The notes below the pieces were generated by a model that saw only the letters and a program-made list of their open reading frames with translations, was not told the DNA's origin and made no database searches. The position numbers and the translations under genes are program-made. Below are positions 1 to 11,897 of a stretch of DNA of 64,000 nt, in pieces. Position 1 is the stretch's first letter; each line of letters opens with the position of its first letter. The stretch is from Mortierella alpina (Eukaryota > Mortierellomycota > Mortierellomycetes > Mortierellales > Mortierellaceae). The DNA is taken from assembly GCA_029449245.1 (NCBI GenBank), contig JANATF010000003.1:1116001-1180000 (forward strand), written 5' to 3'.

Positions 1-1620
1 CTCATAGCCCCGACCACTGCAAAAGAGCGGGATAACAGCAGACACACCAGCAGTGGACACGGAGGAAGGCAAAAAACGTGTCCGCCCAGACAGAAGGATA
101 ACGCGACTGCACCACGGAGCACCAGCACCCTCAAATCCGCAGATTGCAGGGGCGAGGCACACCGTCCTGTCTCCAGTATGGCATGGGCAACCTTGAGAAG
201 CAAAAGCAAGCTGCTCATTTTTTTCTTTCTCTCGCTTTCTCTCCTCATCTCTCTCAACTCCATATTCCTGAATCTAGCACTGGCACTTCCATCCTCCTTC
301 CCATTGCCCTCATCAGCGCACACCCCTCCTGTTGAGACAGCATCCACTCCACCAACGAGATCAGTCCTCATTGCAAATAGCACACCCTCTCTGCCCCACC
401 CCTCTCACACACACACACACACACACCCTCGATCCTCTCGCTGTCTATTGCCTCGCAGCGCGCCTTGCCACGCTCAACTGACTAGCCCAATCAAACAGGT
501 ATGGAAAGGGCCTTCGTGCCAGGGAGGAACATCAAGCATCTCTGTTTCACCCCTTTATCGCACCCATCGTCGATTCGATTCTTCTTGCACGGTGCGCAAG
601 GCTATCGACCCACCACATGTCCTCAAGGGACCCTGGTCCATGGGGCCGCACTTTATCGCCGGCGTCTTCTTCTCTTCTTCCTTATTGGAAGGGAACTTTG
701 ACTCGATTCTCCCCTTGCCTGTTGTGTCCTTTGCACATTTTGTTTGGCCCCTCCCATGTCCCTGACCCGGATGGGTTCGAAAAGCAAGCGGCCTCCGTGC
801 TGGTGTTTCTACCCATCTGCGGCTCGGACGACAAACGACCGCTACGGATGTTGGTTTCCCCATCGTAAAAATATCTCCCGGGGGAGTAGAAAGGAGGAAG
901 GAGGAGACTTCTAGAAACAAGAGCAGCGGGCTCGTCTTCCTGCACAAGTCAGGTTTAGACCACTTCCTTTCCACCTTGCTCCTTCATCCTAACCGAAATA
1001 TTCACCGCCCCTGTTTGACGACGATAAGAATGCTCACAAAGAAAACAATCAACACTACACCAGTTTATTCATGACTTTCCTGGTACCTTTGCAACAAACG
1101 GGGAGAGGTTAGATAGAGAGCCAAAGCAAGGACAGATGGGAGTATGCGACAGGACACTGCTGGCGTGCTCCTTGTGTTCCTGACGCCGTCATTCCTCGCC
1201 TCCGCGGCCTCTTGGTCCAAAGAACCCCGTCATACCTACATATTCCATATGCCCACGGCTAGCTCCATTCTTCTCCCCCTCCATCGGGCCATTTCCCGTG
1301 TTCACCTGCTATTGCGCAACCGCCCAAACACCGTGTAATTTTAGTCCGTATTTGATTTTAGGTCCTTGTTCCTTCTTTCGCGCTTACAAAGTAATGCCAC
1401 TCCCATCTTTGCCAGTTCCCTCTTCACCCTCTCTCCTCTGGCTCTTTCCCATCCTGAGTGTTTACTTCCCCTCCTCACGCGGCGCCCGTCATAGAACTTC
1501 TGCTACGAGAGAGGTAGTCAGTCGAACATGCCTGATCCAAAGTCCACGCGGATCTGGGTTGAGACCTAACAGAAACTCTGTTCACTATAGCACTTTTCCA
1601 CCACGACGTGACATTTCGCA
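1..1620. other. Upstream non-coding region, low complexity
   Basis: CT-rich and CA-repeat sequence (an (AC)n run near 408-425). The open frame at 178-765 starts with a signal-peptide-like run but then becomes Ser/Pro/His low complexity encoded by the CA repeat. It has no recognisable domain and no splice context. I read this stretch as the promoter and 5' leader of the gene starting at 1621, without supportable genes. Confidence 0.5.
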
Positions 1621-3082
1621 ATGACGAGCGTTCACTCGAACACGAGCCATGCCTTTACCCGGCCCGTCCGACCTTATGCCGCTGCCCCAAGTTTGCCACG
1701 AAAGAACTCAATGCTATCTTCAGGAGCGGCGCCGGTCCTGTCTTCATTCGCCATCGATCTCATTGCACAGGCAAGTATAGCATGCTCGATGTGTTTGAAG
1801 AATATCGAATGTACCTTTTAGGATACATATTATGAGAACCCTGAGCAGTTGCCGTCATAGGGGAATGGAAAAGAAGGGCTCAAAGATTCTTCATTTCATT
1901 TCAGGCCGGATATATTGCATTTCGCATATCCATGTTAGTGCCTACCATCTATACGTCAGAAGAGCTTCGCCAAATCTAACATTGTCCATCCTGGTGCATG
2001 CATTTTCTTTCCATATCGTAGTTTGACAGCTACAGAGTTAATATGCGTGAGAGTCTTCAGCGCGAGGTCGAAGATAATATTCAAAAGGTATACTTGCGTG
2101 CCTCACGAAAGCCTCACTGAAGTTAAATGTTCATCATTGGGTGCCTTCCTATATCGCATTCTCGCACTCACGTCCGATGATACACTATTTTTGGGTTCTG
2201 CTTTTACAGGCTAAGGTTCTGAAGGAGGCCATGAAGGAGTCGAGTGATCAAGATGCGGAGGTCTTAATGTCGGAGGAGCAGGCAGAATATAACAAGTCCA
2301 AGCTGGGACACGCCACCCCGACCAATCGGAGCAACACCAGCCTCAATCGCCAACAGCAGCAGCAACAGCAACAGCAGCAAGGCCACCAGCAACCACAGAA
2401 TGGCAACAGCATGTTCCTCCAAGGAAAACAAAACTCATCAAGTGCAACCAATGTCATTTCGGAGAAGCGCTCGCCACTGGACCGCATTTTTGGTCGCAAA
2501 GCCAGTGTCAACAGCCATGCAACGACCGTCCGTAATCAGGTAACACCTCACCCACAGCCACAAAGGACCCCCTCGCCTTCCCTGCAGCTATCCATCGCCT
2601 CCAATACCCTCGCCGCACCGGCCAGCAGCAGCCCCAACAATACAAGCGCTGTCGATCTGAGCGAATTGAAGTATCTGCCGGTGGAGGAGGAATCTGAAGA
2701 GGAAGAGACTTTGGATCGATCTATGAGTGTCCCAGGATCTGGCGTGGGACGCGGTATCTCTGACGGTCATCCCATGACTGGAACCGAGGTCAAGTTGCAC
2801 CCGACCCGAGCCAAGACCTTTGCTCTACCCAAGAGCCTCAAGAATTTAAAGAGGCGGATCGCAGCATTGAGAGCTAAGGGTACAGACTTGGATGCAGAAA
2901 AGAGGGAGCGGGACGAGCGTGAGCGGCGAAGAAATGGCGGCGCTGCTGGAGGAGCGGGAGACGAAAAGAAGAAGTTTACATTGATCCGGCTGCTGCCTTG
3001 GAAGTCCTCCAAGAAGACTGCCCCGACCACTACAATAACGGCAACGACAGAGGTTCTCTCGTCACCGTCCCGTACAGCGTAG
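1621..3082 (+). CDS. Hypothetical polyQ / basic protein, 4 exons
   Basis: Proposed exons are 1621-1770, 1905-1933, 2030-2087 and 2210-3082, giving about 369 aa. The ATG at 1621 is preceded in frame by TGA at 1609, so no earlier start is available. Intron 1 begins CAG|GCAAGT, a GC-AG intron; introns 2 and 3 are GT-AG. After a basic, Ser/Pro-rich N-terminus there is a hydrophobic stretch spanning exon 1/2 (SSFAIDLIAQAGYIAFRIS), a charged helical region, a polyglutamine run (about residues 125-140), an acidic patch (EEESEEEE) and a Lys/Arg-rich helical C-terminus. The product could be membrane-associated with a cytosolic tail, but I recognise no family. The exon joins rest on splice motifs and phase only. 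Confidence 0.55.
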
Positions 3083-3498
3083 ATGCGAAACATGAGACGA
3101 CAAGCAATCACCCCCCCCACACACACACACACACACAGAACATGCGCACTCCTTCCACATCAAAGTGAGAGAGTTATTCTCTTCGATACCTCCTCACTTC
3201 GTCCATAACATACCCTAACCTTTCAGAATTTTATATACCAAGGACACCATCGCCTTTATTTAATAGTTTCCTCCACCCGACATGATACGTGCCTGATGCT
3301 CCATCAAAGATAGCAGTAAACTTCATGAAAGAATCACCTTGTACTGGCGACCACTATTGACGATCAGCACACTGTAACGCACGGCTTCTCAATTTTGCTC
3401 GTGTTTGTGGCTTGTCTGCTCAGAGGAGGCAATATCAGGCAGGTCGCGGTGAACAAAGTTTTGATCCTTCTTTTTTGCAAATCGAAGACTTCTCAATC
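3083..3498. other. Intergenic region upstream of eL20
   Basis: Contains a short (CA)n tract near 3119-3137 and pyrimidine-rich sequence just before the proposed eL20 start. No gene seen. Confidence 0.5.
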
Positions 3499-4881
3499 AT
3501 GTCCAGAGTGCGTGTTCAATCCATCTGTCTCATCCATCCATCCATCCATCACCATTGTCGTCCATCAATGCCGTCTTGAATGTGATCTAGGATGCAATGG
3601 CTTGACACAGTCAAGGAAATAGTCTCTGGAAACGGTCATGGAGCTGGAATCGCTCATGGACAATCAATCCACCAGCACCCTCTCAACCTGTTACTGTCCA
3701 CTGCTCCAATGCATGCCAGAACACTGATCGACTGGAATCTGCTCTGTCCCCAGCTCATCCATCAGACACGTTGCCTTGTCATATCTTTTCGTGACCCTTG
3801 GCCTACACCTTGCAACGGGATCGTCACTAGATCTAGTTCCTTGGTCGTAGCCTCGGGCAGCGATTAGAGTTGAAGCTGTGCGATAGGGCTTGAGCTGGCG
3901 GACGAGACAGAAGACAGAGGTTAGCGTGGGAGCATTGGGCTAAAAAGAAAGGATTCGAGCTGCCTGTCAACTCGGGCACCTTACCCGCCTTTTCAGAAGT
4001 GGACCAATACTGCAGCGATCGCCGATGGACAAGACACTTCAGGAACAGGAACCGCAGGATATCGCTTTGCTGGAACAGTGCGTGGAGTAATAATGCTCTG
4101 GATCAAGGACCACCCCGTCCCTCCACACACACACACACAAACAAACAACGATTTGACCAGTATCTTACTTGGTTCGTACCTCTCGCTCTCTACCCCTCTC
4201 AATCTGGTCACTCTACGTGCAACCTATTGAACTACTCAATAGCTTCACGAGTACCAATTGGTCGGTCGCCACCTTCCCACCGAGAAGGAGCCCACCCCCA
4301 AGCTTTTCCGCATGCGCCTCTTTGCCACCAACGAGGTCATTGCCAAGTCCCGCTTCTGGTACTTCATGCGCAAGCTGAAGAAGGTCAAGAAGGTCAACGG
4401 CGAGATCGTCGGTATCAACGAGGTATGTTTATAATGCTACCCTGTCTGCCACAGGAGTACAAAGATTCTGTGTGTGTGGTCTAGCAAGGAGATACGCGTG
4501 CAGCCTCTTACCTTTTATATCTTATACTATGATCTATAGATCCACGAGAAGAAGCCCCTCCAGATCAAGAACTTCGGTATCTGGATCCGTTACGACTCGC
4601 GCTCCGGCACCCACAACATGTACAAGGAGTACCGTGAGTTGTCCCGCAACGCCGCCGTCGAGGCTTGCTACTCGGACATGGCTTCCCGCCACCGCGCTCG
4701 CTCCCGCTCCATCCAGATCATCCGCGTCGCCGAGGTCGCCAACGCTGATGTCCGTCGCCCTTACATCAAGCAGATCTTGGTTCCCGGTCTCAAGTTCCCC
4801 TTGCCCCACCGCGTCATCCGCGCTGCCGACAAGTCTCACCGCGCTCTCTTCATGGGTTCGCGCCCCTCGACCTTCTACTAA
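3499..4881 (+). CDS. RPL20: 60S ribosomal protein eL20 (L18a/L20)
   Basis: Component of the large cytosolic ribosomal subunit. The body of the protein is unmistakable: [17 protein letters not shown], then KSRFWYF, then [21 protein letters not shown], and a C-terminal RPSTFY. Exons 4243-4422 and 4540-4881 carry nearly everything. The family starts with a short M-x-R-L-x-EYQ leader, and a 9-nt first exon (ATG TCC AGA, 3499-3507) followed by GTGCGT gives MSR joined to [11 protein letters not shown], matching that pattern. Intron 1 is then 735 nt (3508-4242) and intron 2 is 117 nt (4423-4539). Total 176 aa, the usual length. The first exon is inferred from phase and family resemblance; the rest is secure. 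Long first introns are common in fungal ribosomal genes. Confidence 0.9.
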
Positions 4882-4946
4882 ACTGCTTCCGCTCGCTATT
4901 TGGCGGTCACTGTCATTTAGTTTCTTGAAGTAAAAACATAAAGCCA

Positions 4947-4996
4947 GGGAAACCTGAACACTTTTTGAGAAGGGAAACCTGAACACTTTTTGAGAA
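4947..4996. repeat. 25-bp perfect tandem duplication in eL20 3' region
   Basis: The unit beginning GGGAAACCTGAACACTTTTT occurs twice back to back (4947-4971, 4972-4996) about 65 bp after the eL20 stop codon. It probably arose by replication slippage. Confidence 0.9.
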
Positions 4997-5185
4997 GGGA
5001 AAAAATACAATAATGACATGAAGGGCTTTTCTACGTTTATGCAACGGAAAGCAAAACCGCTCTTGACTGCCAACCATTCTCATTCGCGAGTGTGTCCTGG
5101 GCGAAGGAGGCGGTGATCCGTGGAGGTTCGAGAGCCGGCTTTTCAATCTACACGTACGTGCAACGCTTATATTCAGGGCTACCAT

Positions 5186-8100
5186 CTATCTTCTCTCTTC
5201 CACTCGAGATGACCTATAGTGCAATTTGGGCGGTCGTGCAAGGTCTGGGACAACTATTCCTTCCTCGAACGACGTCTGACTTGAAGTGGGAGGTGACCGT
5301 GAGCTATCTTTGGACTGTGTGGATTCTGCTCTTCCTCGGTCTTGACCATGACCCCGCTGGTGGCTGTGATGCTGCTGATGGTTCTCTTGCTGATGGCGAT
5401 GGCCGACGCGCCCACCCTCGTTGCTAAGCCTGCAGTGCCCCTGCTGGGCTGCATTTGCGCTGAGACCGGAACTTCCCGCCATCGTCGTCGACGACGACGA
5501 CGACGACTTGGACTCCACGCAAGGGATGTCGATGTTGCTGTTACTGGCAAAAGGCGAGGACTGGTAAAGGGTCTGCCCACTAAAGCTCACGTTCGCCGCG
5601 CTGCTCATGTCCAGGTCCGAATACCTGTATCCAAAGAGTTGTTCCTCTTCATCACCATAGCCATAGCTAGAAGCATGGCGCGTGTTAGGTCTGGTATCGC
5701 TCGATGTCGTCGAAGAGTTGTATAAAAACGAGAACGCGGAGAGCCTTTGGTGGTCTTGGGCGTGGTTTCCATGGTTCAGGTCCTGACTTTGACGCCGATA
5801 TGTCGCTGCGGCTGCCCTGGCTTTGGCCTCTGCTACTACCTTGGCGTGCCTGGATGCTGTGACGGGTGCCGGCATCTCTGGCCTTAAATCCAGAAAACCT
5901 CCTTCAGGGTCCTCATCATGCCCACTCTTTTGCCGCAACATAGTTCTCAAAATATGGTAGGTAATATCCCTGGTTCAAGATAGAGATGGCGGTCAGCAAT
6001 CGTGAATCTTGAGATAAAACAAGCGTCAGACTAAAGAGCACAGTGTTCGCGGCATTGTATGTGATTTACCTATTGCCCCAGTATCGGAAATGGCTTCTCA
6101 TGCCGAGCAAATACTCATTCGTGTACTGGTCCACTTTGGTTTCCTGAAGAACATGGTCGATCCGGTATGGGACCTTGGTTGCACGTCCTCCCACATGTAC
6201 AGGACAGCTTCTGGTATCAACCTCTGGCTTCTCGTCTTTGTTGTGCTTTGCTTGACTCTGAAGAGGGTCGTCGGGAGATGGATCGTGTTTGCCTTTCTCT
6301 CCCTCCTCCTCCGTTATGGTAACTTTCTTGCTGGAATTTTCAGGCACCCGATCCTCGACGGCTTCCTCGTGCAGTTTGGCCTGCTCTTTTTCTTCGTGAA
6401 AAGCTTGCATATCCTCGAGTCCCTCCTCCTTAGACTGCTTCTTTTCTGTGTCAGCAACAGTAGTCCGGTCAAGGGAATGCATGTGGGCATGCCCAGCATG
6501 CGTGTCCATTATCGGTGACGAAGGGACTGACCTAATCATGTCCTCCTGAACTGCATCAGACTTGGCGCCCAGGCCACGCGCCTTCTCGTCCAGCGTAGGC
6601 TCACTATTGAGTCCCAAATAGTATTCCATATGTAAGGGAGGAAGATCTTCTATACCTTGTGGTTGAGACGCCAATGTAGTGGAGGAATTGGGGTCGTCCA
6701 AATCCTGCTCTTCGTCATCGCTTGCTTCATCGTCAACCCGGCTGCTTACTCGTCGAGGACCAATACTTGGCCTTCTCGGCGATCCCGCGATCACAGAAGT
6801 AGATCCTGTGGTAGTAATGATGTCCTTATCGGCTGTGCATCTGTCAATACTAGCTGCCTCGGATAGACCCTGATCAAGATAAGTTGCATCCGTAGCGGCA
6901 GCCAATGCCTCTGTGACAGATGCTTGAGTGTCGTCGCGATCATCTGTTCGATGCGAAGGGCGACTCATTGTCCCCTGCGCCTTGAGTTCACAATGTGTAT
7001 GCGTGCCATGCGTCTGCTTCATGTCGGCCGCACTTTCTTCCCCATCCTCGCTGGAACTGTCTACTTCGTTCTCGACTGCAGGTACTCCATCCGTTGGTGC
7101 AAATGATTTTTGGTCAGGGTGATCCACTACAGGTGTACATGCTCCATTATCAGCATTGCCTGCTGCTACTTCTCCGCCACCTCCACCAACAGACTTCCAG
7201 CGTTTTGGCGTCAAGGACTGAGCCTTTTGAGAGAGGATAGAAAGAGTCGGGATAGCTGGCTTTGCTTTGCTCTCCCAAAAGGACGAGATTGAGCCTGGGA
7301 TTGAGGACATTGAAGGCATTGATGGCATTGAAGGCATGGAGGGCAGAGGCAGGGAAGGCATGGAAGGCAAAGAGGGAAGTGAAGGCAGTGATATTGGAAA
7401 TAGCTGCGAATTCCCGGTGGAGGTTAGGGTGACCGCTGGTATGGCGGCAAAGATCGAATCGATCAATGGCTCTATCCTGTAAGCGAGTGGGTCGAAAGGA
7501 TGGAAGAGGTTGTGGTGGACAATGTCGTCTGGCGGGTGGAAGGTCTCCCAGTCCAAGTTGCGCATAACCATCACAGCGCCTATTGATGTTGTCATGTGGC
7601 AGGAGTGCCGAGTGAGATTTTGCTCCCCCTCAAAGACTCCATACTCAAAATGTGCAACGAACGAAAGCTACTTACCGACAGGCGAACCGACCGTGAAAAG
7701 AAAGTTTGGCCTAAATGTGAGCTTGGGTACCACGGCGCGGAACTTTTGTTGATCCTGCTTTCTAACACACGTTTTTTTTGTTGTCGCTCTACCCTTGGTT
7801 TCGGCATCGTTCTGTTCATTGTCCTTGTCCTTGCCCCTATCCGTGGGCCTTTCTTCCACGGCTGGGTCCTCTTCTGGCTCATTATCGTCCATGCAGGTCA
7901 AAATGTCATACATGGCAACTCCTCCGAGCGACAACGCATACACAGAGATCTTGCCGTTAAAGCCCGGGTGCTTAGCCGTAAAGGTCGAGTAGGCCAGGTT
8001 CAGCTCGTCAACTATCATACGCGTAATTACAGCGCCGTAATGGTTGTTGAAGTAATATAGAATATCGGCAAAATAGTCATTCATGACCAAACGCACTGCA

Positions 8101-8869
8101 CACCCAAACAAAATGAACGCCTGATGTTTAGTAGCTTTACGTAGTCAAAAGAATCGTGCATGATACTGACGCGTAACCCTCATCATACCTTTAGGCACAG
8201 TTCTCAAACTGGTCAGGGACATGCGCTGGTCGACCATGCTGTGCAACTTGGCGTGCCACTCAATCGGGATGATGTGGACATCTGTGTTTAGCTCATGGAA
8301 CTGGCTTTGGAGCACTGTCTTTGTATTCTCGACCAGATAAGCGACTTTGCCCAAGTAAAAAAGAAGAGCGCGGTCAGACCACCAAAAAAACCCCCCCGTT
8401 GCGGGAAACAGACCTTTGTACACGTTGCACTGGCCCTTGCGACTAATAAAGTCGGCTTCTTAATGCTGCTTACCATTGCGCTCATAATTACCAAACTCCT
8501 CCAGCTGCCGCCCCATCCCATGCACCACAAAGATGACGTGGTGGGCTAATCAACCCCCCGAATTGCTGTATGTGTTAGAACAAGTCAATACGTTACTAGA
8601 ACGAAATAGCGACGAACTAATGACCTACGGGAGTCGTCGAGCTTGAATCGTGTCTTCTTTGTAGGCGCAGGCCCACTGGAGGGCGTAGTGTCGGCTGCGG
8701 GTTGAGCTGCGTCTGTGGGTGTCTTGAATTCCGACTCTGACTGTATGGCTGGAGACTCGACGGATACTGCTGGCAAAGGCGTTGGGAATGGAGTGTCAAG
8801 ACTGTCGCTGCCACTAACAGCATCCGCGTCAGTGGCTATGGCATCAGTCGTTGTCGTGGATTCAGCCAT
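5186..8869 (-). CDS. DDHD-domain intracellular phospholipase A1
   Basis: Six exons on the minus strand: 8869-8629, 8545-8474, 8344-8189, 8095-7676, 7579-6070, 5969-5186; all junction phases agree, giving about 1060 aa. Exon 2 encodes HHVIFVVHGMGRQLEEFG, the lipase oxyanion-region strand of the PA-preferring PLA1 / Sec23-interacting family. Exon 4 carries YALSLGG, the nucleophile elbow (Ser about 212), followed by MYDIL. Exon 5 starts with HPFDPLAYRIEPL, the beginning of the DDHD region, and exons 5/6 join as RIDHVLQ...SHFRYWGNR-DITYHIL, its end. Between them lies a long acidic, probably disordered insert (about residues 350-740), including PS/M-rich repeats near 7270-7390. Known members hydrolyse phosphatidic acid and act at Golgi/ER or mitochondrial membranes. 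The nucleophile motif reads A-x-S-x-G instead of G/S-x-S-x-G. Confidence 0.88.
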
Positions 8870-9016
8870 TTGATTTTACAGGAGACTCGTTCTGGCCATG
8901 GGTGAGCGAATCTCGAGAGCGTATAGTACACTGCAAGAAAAGGAGGATTTGATTTTTGGGCCTTTATGGTGTTTGTAAATGCGATTTGGGTGGTAGGGGA
9001 AACGATATGCAGACGT

Positions 9017-10828
9017 CTACTTCTTGACGACCTTCTTCTTGGGCACATTGGCTTTGACCCTGGTCTTGCCCTTCTTGATGCCCAGATCGACCTTGGCGCC
9101 CTTCTGGGACCTTTCACCCTCCACAATGCCGTCTGACTTCTTCTTCATCAGAATGTGCTTCTCCTTGGTCTTGCGGTCCTTGAACGCAAGTCTCTTGGCG
9201 GCTCCATCCATCTTGATCGGCGCGTGCTGGGCGCGTGCAGGCTTACTGTCCTTGCCATTCAGCTTCTTGGCACCAGCCACTGCAGTCATTGTCTTGGGTC
9301 CCATACCGTTAGTCTTGGCTTCCTCCTCCAGACGCTTGCAGCGTACAACACGCAGCTTGCGCGTGCCCATCTTGGTATCGTGAAGTCTCAGTGCAACGTC
9401 GACCGATGCTCGGTCCTGGAACTGGACATACGCGAAACCCTTTCCGAGGTTTGTCTTGCGGTCACGGATAATGCGCACGTTCTCAATGTCGCCCGAGTCC
9501 TTGAAAAAGTTCCAGAGATCCTCCTCCTGTGCATCAAAGCTCAAGTTGCCGACAAAGACACTCTTCTTGGGTTGATGGTTCTAATTACGCAAAAAAAAAG
9601 GCGTGAAAAAAAGACAATAGGGTTAGAGATCACACTGTAAACTGATATATTGCACATGGCGCGGACACTCTCCTATTTTCAATGCACAAACCTTGGCGCC
9701 ATCAACAGTGTCCACACGGATATGTTTGTTCAGAAAGAGCTGCCCGTTCATGGCGGCTACAGCCTTGGCAACAGAGTCCTTGCTCTTGAACACGATGTAG
9801 GCATTGACAACATCACGCTCTGGGTGCAACTTCCCGGTGATGAAAGCGATCTTGCGAGGCAAAAGCTCCGAGAATGCGATGGAACGGAAGCGGATCGACT
9901 CGATAGGTCCAAATGTCGAGAACTTTGACTTGAGTTTCCTGAAATCGGCCTGAGTCATCGAGCTCACTGCCAAGTTGCCAACAAATGCTGTCCTGGCCTG
10001 CCTCTCGGGATCATCCGACTTTTTGGTACCGTCCTTGTTGGCGTCTGGCGAGGCATCCTCGTCGTCAGAGTCACCGTCCTTGTTACTACTGCTCTTGGTC
10101 TTGGATGATGCTGCTGTGCTCTTGGCTTTCTTGGACTTTTTCTCTCCCTCTGATGCTGGTGCAGTTGTCTCCTCTGCTTTGCGCTTGTTGCTGCTCTTGT
10201 TTCTGAGAGACTCGTGAACCAGATCCTCCACTTTTGATTCCTCCATGTCAACATCCTCGCCATAGTCGTGCGTTGTCTGTTGAGCAATCAATTCCTTTGT
10301 CTCCTTGGGCGCATTCCGAGCCTTCTTGGTCTCCTTCTTGGTGGGGTCTGCAGTAGCAGCCGCAGTAGCCTGCTTGGCTTCGTACTTTGCCTCAACGCTG
10401 ACTTTGCCTTTCTTGCCCTTCTTTGAACTGCTGTCCCCCTCTTCATCCTCGTCCTCGCTCACGTGGTTATCATGTTCGTTGTCAGAGTCCTGTGGGGCAG
10501 CGGCCTTCCTGTCCTTTTTAGACAATGGGGTGGATTTGGGTTTTGGGGTCTTTATCTTCTTTTGGACCTGATCGGTGAGGTCTTCTGGATAGGGAGCTCG
10601 CACCTTGGCGGCAATGGGTGCTGTCTGCTTCGATGGTCCAGCCTAAGAGAGAGAGAGAAAGGAGAGTGAACGTGTGAGGGGTTTTTTCCCTTTCTTTTTT
10701 GGTTGGCTCTTGCTTCCGTGGTTTCCCTGAAAGTGTCTAGTTTGCGAACAACGTACACTGTTCTTGAACAGCGAGTCGAGGGAGCTTTCGACAGCCTTTC
10801 CCTTGAGCAATGAAGAGGTCAGAGACAT
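9017..10828 (-). CDS. NOP12: Nucleolar RNA-binding protein Nop12 (RBM34-like)
   Basis: Three exons (10828-10757, 10642-9692, 9580-9017) give 528 aa. The N-terminal KAVESSLDSLF-x-x-S-AGPS matches the conserved start of Nop12. A long Lys/Asp/Ser-rich charged region follows, then RRM1 (TAFVGNLAVSSMTQADFRKL to NKHIRVD) and RRM2 (SVFVGNLSFDAQEEDLWNFF to RKLRVVRC), and a very basic tail ending in KKK-VVKK. Nop12 acts in the nucleolus in 60S pre-rRNA processing. The start at 10828 is preferred to an upstream ATG at 11041 because the latter would translate a poly-T-derived poly-Lys tract and low-complexity sequence. Exon 1 ends at a GTACGT donor and intron 2 uses GTTTGT. Confidence 0.92.
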
Positions 10829-11897
10829 TGGGGCCGAGAGCAAAAGTGCCGGTAGGGATAAGAGCAGGGAGGGACGAGGCGGGTGGCAGGTGAGGGCTGA
10901 CTGAAGGTGGTGGGTTGGTTGCCTTGCTTTTTTCTTTTTTTCTTTTTTTTTTTTTTTTTCCCTTGCCACTCTGGCCCGCTCAGGGTTTGTTTTCCTCGGT
11001 GGCTTGCTACAAGAGAAGCGCAGTCCAGTCACGTCACTCAAGGCTCAACGAGCTATCACGGTGTCCATGAGGGCACCCCTTCCACCCACGCTGCACGACA
11101 CTGCAGAGGCACACCCCATCGACAGCCACTCCCACCCTGCTGTACTGGTGCACTCACGCCCTGTGCACACATACCCTCTCTGTCTCTCTCTCTCTCCCTC
11201 TCTCTCTCTCGTACACACGCACTCACGACACCCACACATACACCGTGAGTGAGGACAGACACGCCCCCCCCGCTGCCCTTCCATCGCACCTCGTCTGGCC
11301 ACAGTGTGATATTTTGGTGCGCTTGATTCGTGCTCAGAGCCCGGTCCCTCTGGATTTTTCGCTCTTTCTTCCTCCGCTGAGGACTCTCTTGCTCCCCACC
11401 CTCCTGCAATTGCCCCGGTGTCCATCAACTCCCCCATCCCACCCATCCCACCCAAGCGACCTCTGCGCTGCCCCCGATCTCGCTCTCGCCCCATCCTGCG
11501 CCTGCCCGTGTTTTCTTTTTACCCACGCTAAGCGGTGTCACTCCCCCCCCCAGCTCCTGACCAGAGACAACCCAGCGCCACCTAGCCACGGGTACGTCTG
11601 CACGCCTACGACGGGGCATCCTCAGCTCTTGCCTCTGGGACCTGGGGAATGTCTCCCTTCGCTTTGGACGGACGAACGTTCATGTTGCTTCAGAACAAAA
11701 ACACAACCGCAAAGCGATCAACCTTTAACCCTGAATCTCCATTCGTCCAGCGCATAGCATAGCCTTTATCTCTATTTTCAAGGCTACTGGTTCAATCAAC
11801 TCAACTCTCAAAAACACCAGGACGGACAGCCATCAGGACGCGCCTTGAATTCATTGGATTGAGGTGGAGAAAAAAGTTCACTTTATAGAGCAGGAAT
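10829..11897. promoter_or_regulatory. Divergent intergenic region, pyrimidine/CA-rich
   Basis: Lies between the divergent starts of Nop12 (-) and the Sds3-like gene (+), so it probably holds both promoters. It contains a long T tract (about 10942-10960), (CT)n near 11180-11210 and CA repeats. Several 100-170 aa open frames here are simple-sequence translations; none is supported as a gene. Confidence 0.5.

Noticed and set aside
178-765. 195-aa plus-strand frame with signal-peptide-like start
   Set aside because: Low complexity from CT and CA repeats, no family resemblance, no splice context.
5342-5725. Arg-rich plus-strand frame
   Set aside because: Antisense shadow of the last DDHD exon, made of CGN repeats opposite Ser codons.
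10907-11757. Plus-strand frames in the NOP12/Sds3 intergenic region
   Set aside because: Translations of poly-T, (CT)n and (CA)n tracts.
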